The notes under the pieces are model-generated. The model was not told the DNA's origin, made no database searches, and saw nothing but the letters and a program-made list of their open reading frames with translations. This document shows, piece after piece, positions 1 to 6,604 of a DNA stretch of 11,008 bases (positions are counted from its first letter, which is position 1; each line of letters starts with the position of its first letter). Source of the stretch: Candidatus Omnitrophota bacterium. GTDB taxonomy: Bacteria; Omnitrophota; Gorgyraeia; Gygaellales; Profunditerraquicolaceae. Both the position numbers and the translations under genes were made by a program. Location: assembly GCA_028714595.1 (NCBI GenBank), contig JAQTMD010000037.1:1-11008 (forward strand), given 5' to 3'.

Positions 1-1
1 C

Positions 2-358
2 ACTTCGGCGATCGGCGGGGCGCTGGCTGCGTGGCACGGGGCGGATTTTCTCTGCTATGTCACGCCTGCCGAACACCTTCGCCACCCGTCGCTCGACGAC
101 GTGCGCGAGGGCGTTATTGCCTCGCGGATCGCAGCCCATGCCGCGGACATCGCCCGGGGCCTGCCGGGAAGCATCGAATGGGACAGGTATATCTCAAAGG
201 CGCGGAAGGCGCGGGATTGGAAAAAGCAGATATCGCTGTCGCTTGACCCCGCCAAGGCGAGGAAATACCGGCGTTCTTCCAAGCCCGGCATTTCGGACGT
301 GTGCACGATGTGCGGGAAGTATTGTTCGATCAAGGTGATGGAGCAGTGCTTTAAGTAA
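2..358 (+). CDS. thiC: Phosphomethylpyrimidine synthase ThiC, C-terminal part (5' end outside window)
   Basis: ThiC is a radical-SAM enzyme that converts aminoimidazole ribotide into hydroxymethylpyrimidine phosphate, the pyrimidine half of thiamine. Only the last 118 codons are present. The visible part shows the family's end signature: a GGALAAWHGADFLCYVTPAEHL-like stretch, then DVREGVIASRIAAHAADIARG, then a DPAKARKYR helix. It ends in the cysteine motif C-T-M-C-G-K-Y-C (codons at 302, 311 and 323) that binds the 4Fe-4S cluster. The spacing is CX2CX3C, one residue shorter than the CX2CX4C of the E. coli and plant enzymes; I believe the shorter spacing occurs in ThiC of many anaerobes. The stop is TAA at 356-358. 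It is followed directly by a REP-like repeat, with no T-rich terminator. Identity is near certain. Confidence 0.95.
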   Translation, partial: TSAIGGALAAWHGADFLCYVTPAEHLRHPSLDDVREGVIASRIAAHAADIARGLPGSIEWDRYISKARKARDWKKQISLSLDPAKARKYRRSSKPGISDVCTMCGKYCSIKVMEQCFK

Positions 359-360
359 GA

Positions 361-432
361 TAGGGACGGTTCTCAAGCACGGTTAGAACTGTCCCCGGGG
401 ACACCTTTAAGTAGGCTTGAGAACCGTCCCTA
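361..432. repeat. REP/MITE-like inverted repeat with nested palindrome
   Basis: An 18-base perfect inverted repeat (361-378 against 415-432, arm starting TAGGGACGGTTCTC) encloses a 36-base loop. The loop contains a 14-base perfect palindrome, TGTCCCCGGGGACA, at 390-403. The whole unit can fold as a long stem with a smaller hairpin in its loop. It lies in the gap between thiC and the tRNA. The architecture and the GGGACGGTTCT-type sequence resemble REP-like elements mobilised by REP-associated tyrosine transposases (IS200/IS605 relatives). That assignment is from memory, and no transposase is present in the window. The right arm is followed by ACAATAG rather than a T-run, so it is a poor intrinsic terminator, although it may protect the thiC mRNA end. 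No second copy was seen in this window. Confidence 0.8.
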
Positions 433-436
433 CAAT
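431..436 (+). promoter_or_regulatory. Possible -10 box of the tRNA-Gly gene
   Basis: TACAAT matches the sigma-70 -10 consensus in 5 of 6 positions and ends 6 bases before the mature 5' end of the tRNA at 443. Its first two bases are the last two bases of the inverted-repeat arm. The -35 region, which falls inside the repeat loop around 406-413, is poor (TTTAAG or TTAAGT). The assignment therefore rests on the -10 hexamer and its position alone. Confidence 0.3.
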
Positions 437-442
437 AGAGCA

Positions 443-513
443 GCGGGTGTAATTCAATGGTAGAATGGCAGCTTCCCAAGCTGTTAATGTCGGTTCGATC
501 CCGATCACCCGCT
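443..513 (+). tRNA. tRNA-Gly (anticodon CCC)
   Basis: The sequence folds as a 71-base cloverleaf. The acceptor stem is GCGGGTG (443-449) with CACCCGC (506-512), and the discriminator base is T513. The D arm is ATTC/GAAT with an AATGGTA loop. The anticodon stem is GCAGC/GCTGT around the loop TTCCCAA, so the anticodon is CCC at 475-477, reading GGG glycine codons. The variable loop has 4 bases. The T arm is GTCGG/CCGAT with the loop TTCGATC. No CCA end is encoded. The next gene starts 20 bases downstream, so it may be co-transcribed with this tRNA. Confidence 0.95.
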
Positions 514-533
514 TTGTGAGTTACCCGGTACCG

Positions 534-1220
534 ATGATGACAAGGATCATTGCAGGATGGCTGCTGTTCATAGCGCTGTCGTGCGCAGGGTGCGCAACGA
601 CGACGAAGCCCGTCGTTCCCGTCAGTCCCGCGGCCGGCCGCGCTGCGGCGCTCAAAACGACGGGGTTTTACCATAAAGTCGCGCGGGGCCAGACCCTGTG
701 GCGCGTTGCCAGGCTCTACGGCATCGAACTCGACGAACTTGCCGCCGCAAACCGGATCACCGATGCCGCAAAGATAGAGACCGGGCAGAAGCTGTTCATC
801 CCGCGCACGGGGAGGCCGATCGCGAGGCCGCTGCGCGGGACGCAAGACGAGGATTTTGTCTGGCCAATGCAGGGCACGGTCCTGGCCCGCTTCGGCGCTG
901 CGTACGCAGGCTCGATAAACAAGGGGCTCAATATCGCGCCGCGTCGTTCCCCGGACGTCGTGGCCAGCCGCAGCGGCACCATCGTCTTCTGCGACGACGA
1001 TTTCCTTGACCTGGGCAAGACCGTGATCATAGAGCACCCGGACGGTTTCTGGACCGTGTACGCCCGGATTCGCGACGTGTTCGTCAAGCTCGGCGACCAG
1101 GTCTCGCGCGGCACCCTGATCGCACAGGCAGGCTCAGCCGGCAGGGACCGGACGGTGTTCCTTCATTTCGAGATCCGCAAAGGCGCACAGCCGCAAAACC
1201 CGTTGTTTTATTTACCTTGA
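534..1220 (+). CDS. NlpD-like lipoprotein: LysM plus degenerate M23 (LytM) domain
   Basis: This is a predicted 228-residue envelope lipoprotein that binds peptidoglycan. Residues 1-20 form a signal peptide ending in S-C-A-G-C; C20 is the probable lipidated cysteine, though C at -3 is unusual. A LysM domain spans about 46-90. An M23/LytM domain spans about 108-228 and ends in LHFEIRKG..PQNPLFYLP, as in NlpD. The zinc site is broken: the usual H and D of HxGxD are N129 and N133, and the first H of HxH is R178. Only H211 remains. NlpD and EnvC homologues with such sites do not cut peptidoglycan but activate amidases during cell separation, so that role is inferred here. I chose ATG 534 (537 is also possible) because the open frame upstream runs into the tRNA. 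There is no clear Shine-Dalgarno sequence. It heads the six-gene run. Confidence 0.85.
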   Translation: MMTRIIAGWLLFIALSCAGCATTTKPVVPVSPAAGRAAALKTTGFYHKVARGQTLWRVARLYGIELDELAAANRITDAAKIETGQKLFIPRTGRPIARPLRGTQDEDFVWPMQGTVLARFGAAYAGSINKGLNIAPRRSPDVVASRSGTIVFCDDDFLDLGKTVIIEHPDGFWTVYARIRDVFVKLGDQVSRGTLIAQAGSAGRDRTVFLHFEIRKGAQPQNPLFYLP

Positions 1221-1227
1221 AAGCCGC

Positions 1228-2826
1228 ATGGTGACGGATCATTTATTCGACAGGCAGGCGTACCGCGAGGTGCTGGAAAAGCGCGTGATCGCGCTCAAGG
1301 ACGGTTACCGCCAGAACGTCGCGCTGATCGGCGATGAACAGGTGGGCAAGACCTGCCTCATCCACGGTTTCCTGCGCGGTTTTCTCGACAGCCGCTTCAT
1401 CATGGTCTACGTGGAGGCGCGTCCGGAGACGCTCGCTTCTTTTGTGCGCAGGTTCGTCGGCATCCTGTTGTATAATTTTCTCTCCAATGCCTCCGTGCCC
1501 CTGAAGGAGGACCTTGAGTTCCTGGTCGAGAAGGCCTCCGGATATATCCCCCGGACCACGGCAAAGATCCAGGCGCTCCTGGCAGATGTCGACCGGCGCA
1601 AGCGGGAGAGCATTTTCGGGGAGCTTTTGTCGCTGACCGCTCTCATCCACCAGGAGACCGGCAAATTCTGCGTGGTGTTCTTCGACGAGTTCCACCTCCT
1701 GGAGGGGCTGGGGTCGAAGAGCCTCTACGGGGAATGGTCGCAGCGGCTCTTGCTCGATAAGACAACCCTGTACGTGATCTCAAGCTCCGCGCCCTACAAG
1801 GCAAAGGCGATCCTCGCCCGGGACCTGTCGCTCCTGTTCGGCAATTTCGAGGTAATCATCGTGGAGCCGTTCGATATCCCGACCAGCGCCCGGTTCCTTG
1901 AGCACCTGACGCAGGGCTTTGGACTCAAAGAGGAGGAGCGGGACTTTATCATCCATTTCACCGGCGGTTCCCCGTTTTACCTGGGGGTCATTGCCGAAAG
2001 CCTGATCGCCCGTCCCGGGACCGGGGTGGCGGATGTCCTGGAACAACTGCTGTTCTGTTCATCCGGCGTGCTGCACCAGAGGTTCACGGCGCACCTCAAG
2101 CGGTTCCAGGATGCGCTCGTTTCCGCCGATTGCCTGAATATCATGAACCTGGTGGCGTCGGGCCAGAACAGGGTCAAGGATATCGCGCACATCCTCAAAA
2201 AACCCGTTAAAGAGATTACCGGCCGGGTGGGGTTCCTGCTTGAAAAGGACGTGCTCGTACGCTGCGGCGATTTTTTGAAAGTCGCCGACCGCGTCTTCGG
2301 CTTCTGGCTTAAATCCGTGCACCAGGAGAAGCGTACGTCCCTGACCTTTGACGCCTCAAATCAGAAGGCGGGTTTTCGCAAGGGCATCGAGACTATGCTG
2401 CAGGAATTTGCGGCTGTCTCCCACCAGAGCCTCGGCGAGCGCATGGTGGGGATCCTGCGGCTCTTCGCGGACGACCGGATCCAGATCGAGCGCAAGAGGA
2501 TCACCCTGAACCATTTCCGGGAGATAAAACCCCTGGACCTCAAAGGCAGAGGCCTGCACGAAGGTCTGTTGTGCCGTTCCCAGGACAGCCTCTGGATCAT
2601 CGGCCTGGGCTCCGACGCCGTAACCGAAGAAGACATCGCCGAATTCTCCAAGGAGTGCAAGCGGTACCGCGGAAAGCTCGTGCGCAGGATCATTATCACG
2701 CCGCGCGGGATCGATACGAACAGCCGCCTGAAGGCCCTGGAGGAGCATATCTGGACCTGGGGCCTGGATAACATAAACGACATGTTCGACCTGTTTTCGA
2801 AGCCGAGGATCATCGCGAACGTATGA
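1228..2826 (+). CDS. AAA+/STAND-like ATPase (archaeal-ATPase type) with C-terminal domain of unknown activity
   Basis: This is a 532-residue P-loop ATPase. Walker A is G35-DEQV-GKT42. Walker B is a hydrophobic strand ending in D153-E154 (VVFFDEFH), followed by a sensor-like strand LYVISSS. The middle part (about 210-350) looks like the lid and winged-helix region of the archaeal-ATPase family (Pfam ATPase_2 type), including a GFWLKSV segment. The last 130 residues resemble the DUF234-like, nuclease-fold tail of such proteins. I cannot find an intact D...(D/E)xK catalytic set there, so nuclease activity is doubtful. The client and cellular role are unknown. The gene begins 7 bases after the lipoprotein gene with a weak ribosome site, and overlaps the next gene by ATGA, implying translational coupling. 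The ATPase call is secure; the family assignment is moderate. Confidence 0.85.
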   Translation: MVTDHLFDRQAYREVLEKRVIALKDGYRQNVALIGDEQVGKTCLIHGFLRGFLDSRFIMVYVEARPETLASFVRRFVGILLYNFLSNASVPLKEDLEFLVEKASGYIPRTTAKIQALLADVDRRKRESIFGELLSLTALIHQETGKFCVVFFDEFHLLEGLGSKSLYGEWSQRLLLDKTTLYVISSSAPYKAKAILARDLSLLFGNFEVIIVEPFDIPTSARFLEHLTQGFGLKEEERDFIIHFTGGSPFYLGVIAESLIARPGTGVADVLEQLLFCSSGVLHQRFTAHLKRFQDALVSADCLNIMNLVASGQNRVKDIAHILKKPVKEITGRVGFLLEKDVLVRCGDFLKVADRVFGFWLKSVHQEKRTSLTFDASNQKAGFRKGIETMLQEFAAVSHQSLGERMVGILRLFADDRIQIERKRITLNHFREIKPLDLKGRGLHEGLLCRSQDSLWIIGLGSDAVTEEDIAEFSKECKRYRGKLVRRIIITPRGIDTNSRLKALEEHIWTWGLDNINDMFDLFSKPRIIANV

Positions 2827-3311
2827 AGATCGGGGTCCTGTCCGACACCCATATACCCGAGCGCGCGCCTGCGCTGCCCAGGAAGATCATCGAGGCCTTC
2901 AAGGGCGCGGATATGATCATCCATGCCGGCGATTTCGTGGATACGGCGGTTATCGCCGAACTGCGCGCGGTCTGCGGGGACGTCAGGGCGGTCGCGGGCA
3001 ATATGGACGGCTCAGGGGTGCGCAAACTTTTTCCCGAAAAACAGATCATCCGGGCAGGCAGGTTTTCCATCGGCGTCAAACACGGGTTCGGCCCGCCGGA
3101 CAAGCTGATCGACCAGATGCTCGAGGCGTTTAAATCCAACAAGGTCGACGCGATCGTCTACGGCCATTCGCACCAGCCGTGCAACCGGTACATAAACGGC
3201 ATCCTGTTCTTCAACCCCGGCAGCCCCACGGACGAGGTCTTTGCGCCGTATAAGTCGTTTGGAATTATCGAGATTAATGATACAATAGAAGCCAAGATAG
3301 TCAAGCTGTAG
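2823..3311 (+). CDS. YfcE/MJ0936-family metallophosphoesterase
   Basis: This is a 162-residue single-domain calcineurin-like phosphoesterase. All metal-binding blocks are present in order: D8-x-H10 (SDTH), G-D37 (HAGD), G-N60-x-D62 (GNMD), H87 (VKHG) and G-H115-S-H117, followed by the N-P-G-S strand at 131-134 typical of this subfamily. Characterised members hydrolyse phosphodiesters with manganese or similar metals in the cytoplasm, but natural substrates are mostly unknown. The start ATG overlaps the stop of the ATPase gene (ATGA), and no nearer start has better family support. The length is normal for the family. Its place beside HIT, dGTPase-like and HD-GYP genes is compatible with a nucleotide substrate, but that is only context. 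Confidence 0.93.
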   Translation: MKIGVLSDTHIPERAPALPRKIIEAFKGADMIIHAGDFVDTAVIAELRAVCGDVRAVAGNMDGSGVRKLFPEKQIIRAGRFSIGVKHGFGPPDKLIDQMLEAFKSNKVDAIVYGHSHQPCNRYINGILFFNPGSPTDEVFAPYKSFGIIEINDTIEAKIVKL

Positions 3312-3315
3312 CGAG

Positions 3316-3804
3316 GTGCGATTGGACCGGCTCTGGGCCCCCTGGCGGATAAAATACGTTCAGTCGAAAAAAACCGGCGGCTGCCTTTTCTGCCGGGCAT
3401 CCCGCGCTTCCGGCGCCCGCGGCCGCGTCGTCTTCAGGACCGCCGGCTCCATCTGCATGCTCAACATATTTCCGTATAACAACGGCCATCTCATGGTCGC
3501 GCCGCTGCGCCATACCGGCACTCTGGAGCGTCTGGGCGACGCCGAAACCCTGGACCTGTTCAGGGCCGTCAAGCGCGCGCAGAAGCTGCTCGACGGGGTG
3601 CTGCAGCCCCACGGGTACAACATAGGCCTGAACATCGGCTCGGCGGCGGGCGCAGGCATTCCGTCCCACGTGCACGTGCACGTGGTCCCGCGATGGAGGG
3701 GGGATACCAATTTCATGCCGGTGGCGGGCTCTACGAAAGTGATCTCCCAGTCGCTCGACGAACTATACCGAAGGTTGCTCCATGCCGAAAAAAACACACC
3801 GTAA
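3316..3804 (+). CDS. HIT-family hydrolase / Ap4A phosphorylase-like protein
   Basis: This is a 162-residue HIT-superfamily protein that would hydrolyse or phosphorolyse dinucleoside polyphosphates or nucleoside monophosphate adducts in the cytoplasm. The N-terminal RLWAPWR..Y block, the C23-x2-C26 pair (probable zinc site), the LN.FPYNNGHLMVAP strand and the triad H118-V-H120-V-H122-VVPRW are all present; H120 is the expected nucleophile. The downstream GDTNFMPV stretch is typical of the Ap4A-phosphorylase-like branch. The start is uncertain. GTG 3316 has no clear ribosome site. TTG 3322 would give the family-typical beginning MDRLWAPWR and has GAGGTG three bases upstream. The C-terminal end overlaps the dGTPase-like gene by 23 bases. 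Confidence 0.93.
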   Translation: MRLDRLWAPWRIKYVQSKKTGGCLFCRASRASGARGRVVFRTAGSICMLNIFPYNNGHLMVAPLRHTGTLERLGDAETLDLFRAVKRAQKLLDGVLQPHGYNIGLNIGSAAGAGIPSHVHVHVVPRWRGDTNFMPVAGSTKVISQSLDELYRRLLHAEKNTP

Positions 3805-4936
3805 AGGATTCGAGGAGAAATCCCTGGCGCCGTACGCCATGCGGTGCTCCTTAAGCCGCGGCAGGGTGCACCCGGAACAGGAGCACCCGTACCGCAGCGC
3901 ATACCAGCGCGACCGCGACCGGATCATCCATTCCCAGGCCTTCCGGCTGCTGGAATACAAGACCCAGGTCTTCGTCAATCACGAGGGCGATTATTACCGC
4001 ACGCGGCTTACCCATACGCTGGAGGTTTCCCAGATCGCCCGGACCATCGCCATGGCCCTGGGCCTGAACGTGGATCTCACCGAGGCCATAGCCCTTGCCC
4101 ATGACCTGGGGCACACCCCGTTCGGCCATTCGGGAGAAGACGCCTTGAACGAGCTGATGGCCGCACACGGCGGGTTCAACCATAATGCCCACGGCCTGCG
4201 CGTGGTCGATACTCTGGAGGAGCGTTACCCGGATTTTCCCGGCCTGAACCTGACCTGGGAGGTGCGGGAGGGGATCGTCAAACATTCGACCAAGTTCGAC
4301 CGCACGGCGCGGATCAAAGACCTTTTACCCGACGAGATGCCCACGCTCGAGACCCAGGTCGTGGATATCGCCGACGAGATCGCCTACGACAACCACGACC
4401 TCGACGACGGACTGACCTCGGGGCTGCTTTCCGAGGGCGACCTTGCGAAGCTCCCGCTGTGGAAGACGATCGTGCGTTCCATCCCCAAAAAGTACGCCGG
4501 CCTCGCGGGGGAAAAGAAGAAGTACTGGATCATCCGCAGCCTGATCAACATGCAGGTGACCGACCTGATCGAGCAGACCGAACTGACCATTGCGCGGCTC
4601 AAGATCCGCACGCATCGCGACGTCAAGACTCACGGGGAGAAGATCGCGACGTTCGGCCCGGGCATGCAGGCATACCGCAAGCCGCTGCGCGACCTGCTTA
4701 TGGAGAAGTTGTATCATCACTACCGGGTGATCCGCATGGCCGATAAGGCAAAGCGGTTCATCAAGGAGTTGTTCCGGGTCTATATCGAACGGCCCGAGGC
4801 GCTGCCGCCGAAGGTACAGGCGAGGGTCGGGGAGTTCGGCGCGCGCAGGGCGGTCTGCGACTATATCGCCGGAATGACGGACAGGAATGCGTTAGATGAG
4901 TACAAAAAATTGTTCGATCCCTACGCTAAGGTATAA
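3782..4936 (+). CDS. dgt: Deoxyguanosinetriphosphate triphosphohydrolase-like protein (HD domain)
   Basis: This is a 384-residue dGTPase-family protein of the shorter, type-2 class. These enzymes cleave dNTPs to deoxynucleoside and triphosphate and help control dNTP pools. The N-terminal block R-x3-R..HS.AFRLLEYKTQVF (about 43-66) is the family signature. The metal-binding HD set is H78 (RLTHTLEV), H107-D108 (LAHDLGHTPFGH) and an aspartate in VVDIADEIAYDNHDLDDG (about 195-198). The C-terminal third is helical and ends normally. Substrate preference within dNTPs cannot be read from sequence. A GAAGG ribosome site at 3770-3774 sits 7 bases before ATG 3782. The gene starts inside the HIT gene and its end overlaps the HD-GYP gene by 41 bases, so the three are almost certainly co-transcribed. 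Confidence 0.93.
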   Translation: MPKKTHRKGFEEKSLAPYAMRCSLSRGRVHPEQEHPYRSAYQRDRDRIIHSQAFRLLEYKTQVFVNHEGDYYRTRLTHTLEVSQIARTIAMALGLNVDLTEAIALAHDLGHTPFGHSGEDALNELMAAHGGFNHNAHGLRVVDTLEERYPDFPGLNLTWEVREGIVKHSTKFDRTARIKDLLPDEMPTLETQVVDIADEIAYDNHDLDDGLTSGLLSEGDLAKLPLWKTIVRSIPKKYAGLAGEKKKYWIIRSLINMQVTDLIEQTELTIARLKIRTHRDVKTHGEKIATFGPGMQAYRKPLRDLLMEKLYHHYRVIRMADKAKRFIKELFRVYIERPEALPPKVQARVGEFGARRAVCDYIAGMTDRNALDEYKKLFDPYAKV

Positions 4937-5960
4937 GACGCTCATCTCGGCGGTGCACAGCATCTACCGCCTGGTGAACTCCACGTTCGAGCTGAAAGAC
5001 ATGATCGCGCGGCTGGCGCGCCTTGTCTGCCAGATCTTCAGCGCCAACTACTGCCTGATCCTGATCATCGACCCCACCAGGAAGTTCTCGACGATGAAGG
5101 TCATGGTCAGCGGCAAAAAAAAGATCGTCGTCGACAAGAATAAAAAGATCACCAGCCGTCTTGAACGCAGGATCATCCGCACCTTTACCGCGGTGCGCAG
5201 AGACTACCTGCTGGGGATACCGCTGGTCTCCGAGGACCTGATGGGCCTGATCATCATCAGGCGCGACACGAGCGCCCGGCCGTTCGACCGGTACGACCAG
5301 GAGATCATGCTCACCGTCGCAGAGCAGGCGATGATCGGCATCAAGAACCTGCAGCTCTTTGAAGAGCAGCAGCGCCTGGTCCTGGGCAGCATCAAATCCC
5401 TGACCACGATGCTCGATTCCCGGATCCCGCAGGAATACACGCATTCGCCGCATTTCCCGAAGCTCGTGGTCTCGATCGCCGAGGAGATGCGACTCGACGA
5501 GAAACAGCGCCAGAGCCTGCGCTACGCCAGCCTCCTGCACGATGCCGGCAAGATCGACGTGCCGACCAAGATACTGACCAAGACCACGAAGCTCACGCCC
5601 GAGGAATATACCATCATCAAGCGCCATCCGGTCTCCGGCGCCCAGATGCTGCGGCCGTTCGTCATGCTGCGGCCGGTGATCCCGATCATCATGCATCACC
5701 ACGAGCGCTACAACGGGACGGGGTATCCGTCGCGCCTGAAAAAAGGCCAGATCCCCCTGGGCGCGCGGGTCATGGCGGTCGCCGACGCCTTCGAGGCAAT
5801 GGTCTACGGCCGCCCGTACCGGGAACGCGTGGACGTCGACGGCGCCGTCAGGGAGATCAAACGAAAGAGCGGCACGCAGTTCGACCCGAAGGTCGTGGAG
5901 GCGTTCGAGCGGGTCGCCAAGAAGTATTATAAAAAATACTTGCAACCCCCGCACAAGTAG
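4896..5960 (+). CDS. GAF-HD-GYP phosphodiesterase, probable c-di-GMP hydrolase
   Basis: This is a 354-residue soluble signalling protein. An N-terminal GAF sensor domain covers about 15-155, and a short helix joins it to an HD-GYP domain (about 165-350). The catalytic set is complete: H186 (HFPKLV), H215-D216 (LLHDAGKI), H244 (KRHP), H268-H269 with the E270-RYNGTGYP motif, and D297 (VADAFEA). HD-GYP enzymes hydrolyse c-di-GMP, and some act on related cyclic dinucleotides; the GAF domain would tune activity to an unknown ligand. There is no membrane segment and no receiver domain. ATG 4896 has AGGA at 4883-4886 with 9 bases of spacing. The N-terminal 41 bases overlap the dGTPase-like gene. No GGDEF synthase is in the window. 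Confidence 0.93.
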   Translation: MSTKNCSIPTLRYKTLISAVHSIYRLVNSTFELKDMIARLARLVCQIFSANYCLILIIDPTRKFSTMKVMVSGKKKIVVDKNKKITSRLERRIIRTFTAVRRDYLLGIPLVSEDLMGLIIIRRDTSARPFDRYDQEIMLTVAEQAMIGIKNLQLFEEQQRLVLGSIKSLTTMLDSRIPQEYTHSPHFPKLVVSIAEEMRLDEKQRQSLRYASLLHDAGKIDVPTKILTKTTKLTPEEYTIIKRHPVSGAQMLRPFVMLRPVIPIIMHHHERYNGTGYPSRLKKGQIPLGARVMAVADAFEAMVYGRPYRERVDVDGAVREIKRKSGTQFDPKVVEAFERVAKKYYKKYLQPPHK

Positions 5961-5969
5961 GGATATAAT
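5940..5969 (+). promoter_or_regulatory. Promoter for the SPOR gene, predicting a leaderless mRNA
   Basis: TTGCAA (5940-5945) and a perfect TATAAT (5964-5969) are separated by 18 bases, straddling the stop codon of the HD-GYP gene. The -10 box ends 7 bases before ATG 5977, so transcription would begin at or next to the start codon, leaving no room for a ribosome-binding site. It would start a second transcript within the gene cluster. Confidence 0.6.
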
Positions 5970-5976
5970 TGAGCGT

Positions 5977-6600
5977 ATGACACAGAGAGAGCCTGCCTCG
6001 CAACTGGAATTATTTTCCGTCGAAGGCGAACCCCGGCACCCCGTTGCCGCCCGAGCGCCCGAGAAGCCGTTTGCGGAATATGTCCGCAAATACGAGCGGG
6101 TAGTCCTGTTTGCGATCGGGTTTTTCATCGTGGCAGTCGCGGCGTTCTGTCTCGGGGTGGAAAAAGGAAAACGCCTTGCTGCCGGGCGCGGCCAGGAACG
6201 GTTGGACGTGGCAGCGGCACCTTCACTGCCTGCTTCACGGGCGCCGTCGGCGGCGGTCCGGCCGATCAAGCTCAATGCCGACGGGAGTTACACGATCCGC
6301 GGCAGGATCAAGGATATCCCGGTCCGGCAGGAGATAATCCTGACGCCTCTCAAACAGGGCCGGGAACCGCAGCAACGGGCCGAGGGTTCCTATACGATCC
6401 AGGTCGCCTCATACAAGAACCGGCAGGGCGCGGAGCTTGAGATCGCCCGGTTACGTAAATCAGGCCTTACGCCGATGGTGCGTAAAAGCGGCTCCTACAC
6501 GATCGTCTGCGTAGGGCAATTCACCAACCAGGATAAAGCACGGTCGTTACTGACACAGCTTAAGTCCAAATATCGAGACTGCTATATCAGGAGGTTATAG
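5977..6600 (+). CDS. Membrane-anchored SPOR-domain protein
   Basis: This is a 207-residue protein with a cytoplasmic N-terminus of about 40 residues, one transmembrane helix (about 42-61, VVLFAIGFFIVAVAAFCLG) and a low-complexity periplasmic linker rich in A, P and R. A C-terminal SPOR domain covers about 136-205 and shows the two half-repeats YTIQVASY and YTIVCVGQF. SPOR domains bind denuded glycan strands at division sites, so a role in division or envelope maintenance is likely. The pentapeptide GSYTI occurs three times (103-107, 137-141, 172-176). The first copy lies outside the recognised SPOR domain and may mark a decayed extra half-repeat. No Shine-Dalgarno precedes ATG 5977, but a strong -10 box does. 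The next gene begins 4 bases after the stop. Confidence 0.88.
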   Translation: MTQREPASQLELFSVEGEPRHPVAARAPEKPFAEYVRKYERVVLFAIGFFIVAVAAFCLGVEKGKRLAAGRGQERLDVAAAPSLPASRAPSAAVRPIKLNADGSYTIRGRIKDIPVRQEIILTPLKQGREPQQRAEGSYTIQVASYKNRQGAELEIARLRKSGLTPMVRKSGSYTIVCVGQFTNQDKARSLLTQLKSKYRDCYIRRL

Positions 6601-6604
6601 TACC

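Noticed and set aside
361..436. Intrinsic terminator for thiC
   Set aside because: The stem is strong but no T-run follows; the long loop with a second palindrome fits a REP-like element better.
465..533. N-terminal extension of the NlpD-like gene to an ATG at 465
   Set aside because: This ATG lies inside the tRNA-Gly gene and the extension reads through its anticodon and T arms; a signal peptide begins properly at 534.
4926..6275. 449-codon open frame on the minus strand
   Set aside because: It is antisense to the clearly coding HD-GYP and SPOR genes, has no recognisable domain, and arises from GC-rich codon bias.
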